DNA of 64,000 bases from assembly GCA_907163375.1 (NCBI GenBank), contig CAJQUW010013617.1, positions 1-64,000 of the forward strand, read 5' to 3'. The notes beneath the pieces were generated by a model. The model ran no database searches, was not told the DNA's origin, and saw only the letters and a program-made list of their open reading frames with translations. Of this stretch, positions 1 through 12,100 are shown one piece after another. A program made the translations under genes and the position numbers. Origin of the DNA: Prostheceraeus crozeri (lineage: Eukaryota; Platyhelminthes; Polycladida; Euryleptidae). Each line of letters begins with the position of its first letter. Position 1 is the stretch's first letter.

Positions 1-1768
1 AATTCAATTATGATGATTGTCTTTGATGATGTTATTTTGCTCTTTCAGTTGCGAGTAGTTTGTGATATGATCACGCGAAAGAAAGATGCTTTTATTAATA
101 AGGATGAGCATTTAAGTGATAGCAACCCATCGAATTGCTAGTTTAACAGAGATTACCTCTCCAAGGTTGACATGACGCGGAAGATTTGCAAAATACTATT
201 ATTCCTTCCATATTGCTATCATGATCAGTCAATTCCGTGGAAAATTCTTGAAAACTGCGAAAATTTCCGTATCTCACATTTGGCACTGCCTCTCAACTCG
301 AGTTTATTTAATAAAATCGAAGGTGCATCCACATCGCGGACTTAATTAATGCTGAGTTGCTGCATTAGCTAATATACTTACTCTATGCATCATCATTTGA
401 AGATTTGTGTAATTATTCTTCCTAGAGCTCGTTGAATTTGAAATATCATGATTTCTTGGATGATTGAAGTTGTTGACGTTTGTCGTTGAATAAGTCTGCA
501 TGTCTGGCTCCAAAAAACAGTTCAGTGATAAAAACTGAATCTTAAAGGATGTTTCACTGTATCGCTGCGCTATCCATTGAAGCATCAAAACAATATGCAC
601 ACAAGTGTTTCAATGCTGTAAAAAGTAATTTCATTCCCTGCATTTGATAAGGATGATTGAATTAAATGCAGCTCGATCTGATAATGACGAACCTGAAACT
701 TGTCTGAAGTAGGCCCCAGAATACTGATATTGCTAAATAACAAAATCGCTTATTTCAGATGGGATTAATCAATCTTTGCAGTATTATCGGAAGAAATAAT
801 CGACCAGTGAAAGAAAATTTGGGAAGCATACCATTCAGTAATGTTCAAGGTTCATCATATTTCGCAAAAACCTTTCAGTCTGAACGTCTAGACGCGTCCA
901 CATGGTTCACTAAGTACCGGACACTAGATAAACTTCGCTGCATATACAGACACACGTGTCTAATCGAGCGTCTAAACATCGACGTCAGGTGATCACTTCT
1001 TACAGAAGAATCGTGAGATGGAATAAGTACAATAGGCGTTAGAGGATCCGATGACTTGTCAATACCAAGAACAGAGTAAAACAGGGGTTATCAAAAATCA
1101 ATTGCATTGCCATTCATCGAAAATAATTGGTGGTAATTAATTTATTGTTGCGATTGACTAATAGGCTTGTAGTGATTGTTAAGATAGTTGTTATCATCCT
1201 TTTGAGTTGTTTCCATCTCACTGTGCCAATGCTGACTTCATTTCAGGATTTTCATTGCGTGTAACACAACTCTAAGAATAGTAGTAAAACACAAAATCAG
1301 GTTGGTAAGTACATGTTTTCAATTACACAGGGAACTGATATATTAAACATATTGCTACTCCTCCGCCAAATCTATCGCAGTTGTCAGCATGAACACATCT
1401 CAGAAATCTACATCAATGGATAATAGGTTTACCGTAGATGCTGCAGGTGCGTGACCTTAATCTTTACCTGTATTTTGTAGTATCAGTGAAATCATACGAT
1501 CAATGTTAACCTCGTTGAAAACAGTTGGAATTACAAAAAGTCAATGTAGTTCGCTATTTTCGAGTTGTATGCGACAGCTTTGCAAACAGTCAGTGAATCG
1601 ACAAGATGTCATACATACATTTGTTTCATAACAGAGCTTTAATACAAATGTGACACAAAATGATCTACAGCATTAGTTAAAATAACTTATGTTCGTCATG
1701 CAGAAAACTTAAGGTGGTGTATCAATAAGCAACTCTGAAAAGTCTTTGTGCGAATTAGTTTTGATCAG
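1..1768. other. non-coding, nothing recognised
   Basis: AT-rich sequence. Short open frames (for example 759-992, plus) lack domains, splice context or similarity I recognise. Confidence 0.5.
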
Positions 1769-3465
1769 GGACATCTATGATTAATATTAGATATCTAAGG
1801 GACGTTCAACTCCCATACCATGTACTGGACTGAAGGCCAGTGACTTTGGTAGATTTGATTAATGACGGTAGTTTTTGCACATCTGGATAAAACCATGAGA
1901 GAAGTTGTAAACAATTATCCAGTACTCTAATACGCGCATTCATACAGGGAATCTGCTGAAAGAAGATTCTGGACCCAATCAAGATGATATTAAAGAATTA
2001 CAAAACTCCCACAAGAATAAGCAACTGTCAATAACAGCTGCAATATCAACTGCCAGTAATTGAAATTGTTCACCTACGGCATGAAGCATAAATGGCTATT
2101 GGTGTGGATTCTGTAAATTTTATACATGTTTATTTTTTGTGCAATTAGCAGCCTTTTGATTGGCAAAAGATTTGCTTGCGAAAATTGATTCAGCAGTGTT
2201 TTTTTGGAGAATTGTGACATCTTTCTGGACAATTTTTGATTATCTTTTTTCTTTACTCTAAGGAGTCATGGACTAAATGATAACTGATCAGTGATGATTT
2301 TACTTGCTACTACAATCACTGCAGGAATATTTCCATGCCTGATTCACTGTTACTGATTTTACTGATTTTCATGCCTGAACGTTGCGTTTCTGAACGTTTA
2401 ATAAACTTTATCTTCGGTAGATTGGTCTTTTTCAAACTTGGTGAATTAGCCTGATTCACTGTTATACAAGTAAAAGACATGCTTAAAATCTTAAGAAAAT
2501 CAACCGATGATGTAGTTTGAAACGAACACAAAACAAATTGAAACGTCAAAAATTGATAATTTGATTGGTATAACTAATGAAAATGGTAAAATTTAAGCAA
2601 GAATCGTATGAATATCCATTCCTTCGGAAGATCCTTGATCAAGATTTTGGTGGAAAAGTGCTATCTTCCAAAGTGTGCTTCCTCATAATTGGTGCCGATG
2701 TCAATATATTTTTATCTCCTATTAGACATCTCGTGATTATGGAGCATCACCTGTGACGCCTTCAAATTATATTCACAACTCAGACGAACAAATAGGATGT
2801 GATTGTGATGTCAGTAGTTCATTGCGAAGATCATATTGAATAAAAAAGCAAACCAAGCGGTGGTGATAGATGACTCTCCACGATTTTAAAGTCCTACCAT
2901 ATTGTGCAATTCAGGAACAGCATTGATAAGGAATTAAGTTGATAACGAAATCCGCAAAAATTTCGTCGGTGAAGATGAAAACATTCGCGCATCACTGTGA
3001 TAAAAATAGCCATCAATTTTCGTTTAATGAAAGTTGAGTAATTCAAGGCCGAAATAAATCACACATGTTATATTGTTTCATTGCTCTTGAATAAAGTCCA
3101 CCAGTATATACAGGAAGACGTTTTAGATAAGGCAATAGGAAAATCAATGAATATAGAAAGTCACAATTTATTTGAAATCGACCATCGATGCTTGTATGTG
3201 AATAATGTACATGCACAGATTCTTTCGACAATTTCTCTTCAAGACTGGGCCGGGCGTATTAATTAGTATGTACACCAATACATTCAGCTGGATTCTGATG
3301 TATTTTACAATAATGAAATGAATTGCTTGCCACCTTTTTCCATGGTTTTATCCAGATACATATTACCGTCATTAATCAAGTCTACCAAAGTCACTAGCCT
3401 CCAGTCCAGTACATGGTATGGGAGTTGAACGTCCCTTAGATATCTTATATTAATCATAGATGTCC
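1769..3465. repeat. inverted-repeat pair, possible foldback or TIR element
   Basis: The stretch 1769-1897 (GGACATCTATGATTAATATT...) recurs inverted at 3341-3465 with few differences. The 1.4 kb between them holds no recognisable transposase. The outer flanks show no clear target duplication, so this may be one decayed foldback element or two opposed copies of a repeat. Confidence 0.7.
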
Positions 3466-4341
3466 TTGATTTTGATTAAGGCAACGAAGACTCTCAAATG
3501 GCACATACGGAAAATGTTTTACATACGGGAAAATGTTTTGCATCATCTAAAAAGCAAATTATTCAATAACATCACGTCCGTCCATGATATAGAACTTGAT
3601 TTCCACTATATTATTCAAAAGCTGAAAACTTGCAGCTGATTTCGTGTCTGCATTGCCTGTTTGTGCACTTTATATGATGCTGACAATGAAAAGGATGTCC
3701 CATGGTCACAATCATCAGTAAACCGATGTGCATGCCCGTGCTTCGGATAAAAGTAATAAATCTAAACTCTCAGCTCAGTTATAGGAGCTCGAATCATATA
3801 TACAGCGTAGAGGGGGCGTGTGGGCAATGGACCACTGAAATTACCGTTGTACCTGAGCACTGAGGCACATTGAGGAGAGCAGCATCTTTTTATGTACGAG
3901 TAATTTAAGTGAAGGGCCAAATTAATGAGTCGCAAACATCTTTCTATCCGTCAATCAATTTATGAAAAATCCTTTATACAATTACTCTGGTGAAGAGGAT
4001 CATGAAACGTTAGCTGTAATAAGGTCCACCCACATCGACTTACATATCCAATGCCATCATTTTTCAAAAAAAAACGGCATTGTGGCAGCTGAAATTCTTG
4101 CTGCATCATTTGTTTAGAAGATACGAAGGGTTCATTGGAGAGACCTCGAACTTCATTACAATACATGCTGACGAGACAGACTGCAGGAATTATAATTCTG
4201 GATTTCGTGAATCTTTTCTAGCCCTCGCTCCCTTGAGTTAAGACAGGCGGGCGGCGCTTATCTTCAAATGCATGTTCTCTGTTCCCCAAATGCGTTAGTG
4301 ATTTTTGCACGAGAAGTGAAATATCGATTTAAATTAATTTA

Positions 4342-4426
4342 AACTGATTAATCCAATGGTTACAGTAGCATTGCCTTTGTACACTTGCGGATTGGAGAAC
4401 GCCCATCTACCTCCCTTAGGACTATA
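4342..4426 (+). repeat. dispersed repeat, arm 1 of an inverted pair with 7018-7100
   Basis: About 85 bases (AACTGATTAATCCAATGGTT...) recur inverted at 7018-7100 with few changes, including the block GCATTGCCTTTGTACACTTG. The intact CREC exon lies between the arms, so they are more likely two insertions of one repeat than the ends of one transposon. Confidence 0.75.
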
Positions 4427-5159
4427 ACTAACTAAATAAATTATATTTAAGTATAATATATATATAAATTACTGGGTATGGGATGGATTTTCGTATCCAT
4501 GTGGAATTTAAAAGGGAGATCGCAAATTTATCAAATTTCTCAAACTGTTTGGAGAAAGTGCATGGCTAGGCAGATAGTCTACTTACCTCCTACTCATTAC
4601 GCAAGTCTCGAAGACGAAGTACATGTACATAGTGCATCTTCATCAATTGAAAATTTACACGTTGATGAGAAAACTTCAGTTTCAGCTTATAACTTATATT
4701 TTTGCCGGCAGCAATTGCCCGATTATTTTGCCCCTATATCTACCAATGGTGTTTGGTCAGTGGTCACCTCAAGGATAAGTTGCATTGTCTGCTGTGCGCA
4801 GGTCCCTTTCTGTGTTGGTCACCGATTCCTTAATTTTACTTCGTCACTTAAATGCTTTAAAAATATTAGCTTAATATTCCTTCTTTCTATACTATAGAAG
4901 ATATTAACAGAATTTATACTCATACTACTGCTATATCCTACGTTAGTAACATGATGTTTCAGAAATTGGCAGCATTTGCATCAGAGCAGATTTTCTAGGG
5001 ATTGAGAGAAATATCCGTTCTCAATTTTACAATCACGTTCTCGTCTCTCGAAAATATTCAGTCCGCGAATTCTTTCACACATCGCCATTATTGATCATTA
5101 CATTTATATCACACTACTTGATTTGATGTCAATCCGTAGATTATGACAATCCGTGCATA

Positions 5160-5734
5160 TTTCACGATAATTTGATTTTACGTGTAACGGCGGCGACTGT
5201 GAAGAGCAGTTTGAGAAATTATTCACCCAATTTGGAGCTCCTCCACAACCTGTTGTCACTCGTTGGACATCATGTTTAAAAGTCGCCATGTACTACGTGT
5301 CGAATCTTCCCTCTGTAACAGAAATTGTGCATAGATTCAAAGCTAACGGGCTTTTGGTTACTCGTGTAAAAGAAGCGATTGCTGATGCAAGCGCTTCATC
5401 CTCGTTAATGGTCATCAAATGACATTATGAGTGTCTTATAGAGCTCATATTGATTGCTAATTGCGGTACTTTACTGTTGGGAGCAATTGTCTTCGCTTGA
5501 TGAGGATATTAGAAGAAGAGTTTAGAAGCTAATACGGACTTACAAGTCATTTCGAAACTGAAACGAAATGACACGTCTCGTTATACATACGTGAAACTTC
5601 ATAGATACTGAACAACATCGACATTTGTGGAAAGGAGTTTCTCCATGTTGAAAAAACTGGTGGCTGCAGACCGCAACTTTCTCAACGAAAACTTCAAAAA
5701 GTATTTTTTGCTTCATTACAATATCGTTATATAA
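5160..5734 (+). pseudogene. hAT-family transposase relic (central region and dimerisation domain)
   Basis: An open stretch at 5210-5422 encodes FEKLFTQFGAPPQPVVTRWT and TEIVHRFKANGLLV, resembling the PP.PV.TRW block of hAT transposases. A second piece at 5618-5734 encodes STFVERSFSMLKKLVAADRN and FLNENFKKYFLLHYN, the classic hAT C-terminal dimerisation motif. An in-frame TGA at 5420 and frame changes separate them, and no N-terminal zinc finger is seen. This is a dead DNA transposon gene beside the CREC exon. Confidence 0.75.
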
Positions 5735-5938
5735 TAATTTATATAAATAGACAATCTACTCATCTGGGTTCTGCCTTCTATTGATCAGAATAGATCCTCG
5801 GGTAGTAACCGTAAAAACTATATTATTGGCAATATTTGTAGTATCACTAATATATGCGTTCAATTTTTCACAATTATCATTTATTAAATGCACAATTTTC
5901 TTGTTTTTCCTACACAAAAAAATTGCCCTAGTTATTAC

Positions 5939-6118
5939 CTTTAAATCAACAAGTTTATCCTTGTTCAAATCCATTTTCTCCAACTTGTCGTCCGCTTCAA
6001 ATCCCAACATATGCTTGTACTTCCATGGGGATGTGAAAGCGGCATATTCTATCTTGTCCAGAAAGCCATCTTTATTGATGTCTGCACGTTGGAAATTTAC
6101 CCTGTCCTCTTCAATATG
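5939..6118 (-). CDS. CREC gene exon 4 (EF-hands 3 and 4)
   Basis: A polypyrimidine acceptor (TTTTTTCTTTTACAG) precedes 6118 and donor GTAATA follows 5939, giving exactly 60 codons. It encodes HIEEDRVNFQRADINKDGFL with a canonical EF-hand 3, then SPWKYKHMLGFEADDKLEKM and a degenerate EF-hand 4. Both flanks are crowded with repeats, but the exon itself is intact. Confidence 0.85.
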
Positions 6119-9100
6119 CTGTAAAAGAAAAAACAATCATGTAAAATATAAGGAATTAATTCAATTGCATCGAAATTGGTTACATCCAATATATTTCACA
6201 CTCAAAAGCATAAGATGCAGCTTTTCCGATGCTGCAAAAGTCGCAAAGGCTAAATTCTGTCAAGTTATTTGTGTTGTTGTGTACATGGAATAGAAGAATA
6301 GAATAGAATAAGCGTTTATTGAAAAACAAAATACCCTCAAATGGGAATCGGAGGAGGTCCGCGAATAATTAACAGAAGTGATGACTGCAAACGCCGTGCA
6401 TTGCCTAGATGATTCATTGTACAGAGTAGAACACGAAATAGTAACTTTTTCTACGCGTTGCACCATTTTGTCTACGCATTGTTCGTACATGCGGCAACAA
6501 CAATAGTCCGCTGTGTGAAGACAGGTTATTAACACTATCATGTAAGATATGATTTTCACAAAATAGAGCTTTTTTGAATAGCTTTAAAGGGAGCTGCTCT
6601 CTACGGTCAAGAAAATTTTGAATATCACGGTCTTTGTATGTTTTAACATCTATCCCATGGATGATGCGAAAAGCTCGCTTCACAGCACTCATGCTCTTTG
6701 AGTCAAGAATAATTCCCCGGATGAATAAAAACGGGAGAGGCACAGTCGAAAATAGATTGAATACTCACTCACTCCACGAGTTATCGTCCATTTCCCCCGT
6801 GTTTCGAGTGTTGGACGTTGAATAATGGATTTTTATACAAGAATGAGTTTATGATGAGACAAAATAGGTTTCAGAATACGCATTATATACAATCTTTGTG
6901 ACACCTTCTTAATGACGAAGTCAAAATGATCAGGCCATTCTCATACGATGATGAAAGTCATCCCAGTAGCCATTTATAATAGAATATAATGCTTACTAAT
7001 TTAAATTATTAGTTAAAGTAGTCCTAATGAGGACTGATGGCGTCCTCCAATCCGCAAGTGTACAAAGGCAATGCTACTGTAACCATTGGATTAATCAGTT
7101 CTTAAAAGAACTCAATGTAGCTTTCTCGTGGCAACGAATTAAAATTGATCAGCTTTGGCCCAATATCTGGTAAAAATGGAAATCTGAAGACTTGTACTAA
7201 TACCAGAGATTCCAAACACTGCCGTATACACGTTCAAAACAGACGTCTAATATACTGTACCGACTACAGATGCTGATAGTGGAAATAGAATAAGACAATG
7301 GTCACCATAGGTTAAGGAAATTAAAAATGGATATTATAAAACAACAGGAAACCGATGAATAGAAATTGGAAAAGTGGAGGTAAAATATGGAAATACAACG
7401 ATGCTACTACACCGATTACAAGTGAACTATATCTGACACTACACAAAGTGGATAATGGTAAGAGTGGATAAGTGGAAAGGGGATAATGGAGGTAAACAAT
7501 AGAACTACAATGACATTCTACTACACCGAAAGCAATGAAACTATACACACTATACCTAAGACTACACATGGAAAATACTATTTCTTCACTTGAATTTGTT
7601 ATCGCCAGTTTCTTCATCCGTCTATAGTACTTCATGTAATTCCACATTTCTTCATTTGAATTACAATACATCGACCACTACTTCAGCTACCGATTAAGGG
7701 ATATAAAACATAATACTGCAGTCCGTCAGTCATCAGCAGGTACTCGTCTAGTTGTGTTTCGACCCCTAATAATGCATGTTAGCTAATTAGCTTTTCATTA
7801 AAAATCAAACCCATATATGAAGTCGATGACATACTTGTATATATTTGACGCAACTTTGGAGAACATATAAGAAAAGGTTACAACTTTGGATTCTTATCTG
7901 GGGAGAGATAACCGCTCCTAGAATTGCATCCATATAGCAGTGCGACCTGCTATATGATTGCATTATTCGAAGAAATTCTTCGCAAATTTGAGACAACTAG
8001 TGTTCGTGCCATTTCATTGATTAGTTTTGATGCAAAAAAGCTTTTGAAAGTGTTTCACATCGACATTTGATTAATACACTTCTCTCTTCGAGTTTACCGC
8101 GAGGTTTTGATTCATGGTATCAAAATTATTTAGATGGAAGGCAACAATATGTGTTTTATAATGAGCGCAGAAGTCAAATGGTACAAATTGCCTCTGGAAT
8201 ACCACAAGGAGCTGTTTTATCTCCGTCACTCTTTTGTGTTTTCATTTCGTCAGTAAGAGCAGCATTACAACAGAATAATATATATAAGTACGCAGATGAT
8301 ATCATGTTGATGTTGTGTCATTCCGGTGATGAGGTGTTGAACGAATCCATATCAAAGATAGAGTGGGAAAACATATGTTCATGGACTTCTGATCGTAACT
8401 TAGTCCTCAATATGAAAAAATCTTCACATCTTCTTGTAACAAAATCGCGCAATCCTCCTAAATGTGATTTTCTGTGTTCAGTCCTACCACCAAAAGAGAC
8501 AATTGAAATCCTTGGATTTAAGTTGAATGCCTCTTTGACGTGGTCTTCACATATTGATCAGCGACTGAGAAAAGCGTCGAAGCTAATTCATCTGCTGAGA
8601 ACCCTAAAGCCTATAATCACCAAAAAAGATTTAATCAACGTGTATCAGTCACTTGTGCTCTCGACTTTGAACTACGGATGCTCTTTGTATGTTGGAGATA
8701 TTCTGAACAAAGATAAACATCTAATTTTAAAATTCGAGAGACGCTGCCACAAAATTATTTGCAGCAGACATTGTAAGCTGAAGTGATTGCCTGACTTTTT
8801 TCATATTCAACGCCAACAAGCTATGAAACTGTTTCAGTCCGCTTTTAATTGCGATCATGTTCTGAATTCAATCATTCCACATCGTCTTCCAAGTGGGCGG
8901 TTGTCACAACCATTCTGCAAGTCTTCGCGACGCCTCAAGTCCTTTGTGCCACATATGACTATTTTGTATAATGCTATTTTTGACTATTATTGATTTGATC
9001 TTGATTTGTCTAAATGATTTCTATTGATTTGAAAATATACGCTATCTTATCTTATATATCATAAGTTGAGGTCAATTAATTCAAAGTAAACCTACTATAA

Positions 9101-12100
9101 CTGACATTGTCAGTTAGCCTACGCTGTTGCAATGCGTGGATGCAATTGAGTAAAAATGAAAATCGGTGATTTCGCTTGACTGTCGAATGCAAATTGGGAT
9201 TCATTTGATATTGTAATCATCAAAAATGCAAACGTGAGGAGTACTGGAACTATTTAATGAACAAAGTAATGCTGTCATTTCCACTATCGCATCCCAAGTC
9301 CCGAAATTTCAGTGCTCCTACACAGGTTTTGCAAAATCAATTCGATGAATAAGCGTCGATCAAATTTCTGTGCACAAAATCTGCGACTGATCCGACTTAA
9401 ATTGGGATATACATGTACATGTAGATATGCATGTAGCACGTGCATTGCACTACGAATTTGATATAGAATAACAACATCATATCAATGGCAATAGAGCAAA
9501 TACAATAATCAGATATTGAGTTGCATCCTCAGCTAAAAAATGGGAGTAGACGTGAAAATATTTCATCCAACATCAAGGATCATCAGCACGCCTAGCTCAC
9601 ATCAACATCAACATAACTCCCCATTTATGATTCGTGATATTGGACGAAAGGGCGGCTATTCAGGTCTGTTCCCATTTCTCAACTGAGGTTTGCGACTTAA
9701 CATCTAATTATTTTATTTACATCGTGTTTCCCGATGATCAGCATTTATTACTTAATACTGGTGCACCCTAGACGAAGTATCAGTGGATCGTCAAATTACT
9801 GCGCTTAGTGAAAAACCTCAGAAATCAACTTAATGTGCTAATTGCGCACCCAATTGACAGTATAGCGGTTGGGCAATTCCATAAAGTACATATATGACCA
9901 CTTTTTTCGTTTTAGTAATGAAGATGAGACAAAACCATGTCACTTGTTGCGATGCCTTTTGACGATTCTTTTCTAACAATACTAAAGTCATTATATGCAG
10001 CTAAAGTGAATGAAGGGACGAAGTTGAAGTCACTATCACGAAAGTGCGAGCGTTAACACTGTTTGCCTCTGGATACATAAAACTTTTATTGCACGCATTC
10101 CGAAGTGTTGCCTGAAAAGAATCGGCGAAAGGCAACAAAAATGACAACGGTTTGACTTATCTTCATTACTAAAACGGTAACAGCCAACAAATGATTTAAT
10201 CGACTGGAGTACTTTTTGTTAAATCATGAAATTGAATTAACCATCGACATATTAGCTCCACAACACAGTCAATGCAGTATATTTATATTTAACTGTCTCA
10301 GTTTAGCTGTCTTTGTTTTGAAGTTTAACATTTTCGATTTGGCATGCACTAAAAGTGAGGTGATTTCACGCATTTTTCCGCTAAATTTTTAAGAATATTC
10401 ATGCGCATCCATTTCAGTGATTTTGTATCAATTATCGTCACCGTGTAGCACTCGATGCTTCTATCAGCCTCATTTATAAAAATGATAAGCATTAATCGCG
10501 GAGTTAGTGGAATGGTCTCCGTGGCGCAGTGGTTAAGTGCTTGGCCTAGCGATTTCATGGTCCAGAGCTCTGACCTAGGTCGAGCCCCAAAAGTGTCATT
10601 GGAAGTCGTCAGGAAGGGCATCCGGACTAAAAGATCACAACTCTCCAGATTAAAGTCTGGCTATGTCAGCACCGTCCAAGCCCCCAGTGTGGGGGAGTAG
10701 TGACGTTAAACCATTCATCATCATCGTGCATTAGATTTGGCAAATGTTCCGTTTGATCCATTCGAAGTAAGGTACGTTGTCCACAAACGAGACATTTTTC
10801 GCATTATGCTTACAATACTTAGCTTTTTTCAGACAACTCTAGGACCCTTTCAAAAACATCACTAGCAGTACATATGTAATACGAGTAGATAATGGATGAT
10901 TTTGAGGTCATTATAGAACTTACTAACCGAAGGCCGCTAAGCCTGAGTGCTCTACACAATTCTTGAAAATTGACAGATGAGTGCTTCCAGGAATTGTGAT
11001 CCCTGGTTGATCAATAGAATGAGCAAAAATAACCCTCAATCGCATGTAGGCAACTTTGAGGTAGCTTCAGCCTACTCAGACTAAAACAGAATGGTGAGCT
11101 ATGATATCACATGAGAAGCTAAGATAACACACACTGTAAAAGAGAAGGAGAAACTCAGATACCGTGCAATAGTCGACAGAGGGGTGCCACAGCAAGCGCT
11201 TATGAAAAAGAGAAGACATGTGCTAGGGTACAGAGAATTCGTAAGAGACAGAAAGAAATAGAAATATCAGAAGAACCAATTAGGATTATAAGTCAAAAAT
11301 CAAGATGATAAATAGAACCTTGTATTTTGAAACAAGATCTTGAAACACTTTCTGAAACTAAAGTTCCGTCAAGAGTTCTTAAAATATTGGGTACTAACTG
11401 TCCACCTATTATTATCCACTCTCTATTTCAAAGTATTACTCACTATTCGATACTTCGCTTACTTCTCATGATAATGAACTTTGCCTTGAGAAGATCGGGG
11501 TACTCTATTCGCCAAAACTAGGAAAAACAAAGCTTTGATTTCAGTTTTCTAAGATGTACGAGCTGTTGAAATGTATCGACGGTTTACATTGATTTTACTG
11601 ACAAGTTTTGGAACATTTTCTTAGAGGTCTTCACATCACAAATGAAATTTGATATATCAGTTAATATAACTCTTATATTCAAGAAATCAGAAGTGTCTGA
11701 CTATATGTCTCCGATGCACAATTGTCTCAATTTTCATAATTGTTTCAACGCATGTTATCTCTCGATTTATTTAGTGAATTGAACCGAACGATGGTCAGCA
11801 TCAGTTCCTGGCAAAAATTGTCTCTTGCAAAAACCCCTCTTACTATACAACTGCGCAATGGAAAGCCAAGAAATAGAATTTAACTAACATGGACGTTCGT
11901 AGCAACATCTAAAAGCACTGCTTCTGCTAATATTTTGGTCGTAGAATCAATCGTATCATACCGTTTGTGGAGGTATACTTACATGCAAATTAGCATACTT
12001 TCACATTGTCAGAGACAAGCGATTTTCTGACTAAAATCTTAGCGGAAGGATATATACACTTTACAAACAAAGGCTTTGGATGCTGTTCTGAAAGTTCCTA

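Noticed and set aside
4478-4897. 139-codon plus-strand open frame as a gene
   Set aside because: No domain, no splice partners, and a hydrophobic AT-rich tail; it lies beside a hAT relic and looks like chance.
10514-10590. Functional tRNA gene
   Set aside because: A and B boxes are present, but no cloverleaf with a paired acceptor stem can be drawn, and the unit recurs four times with the same non-tRNA body. It is a SINE head.
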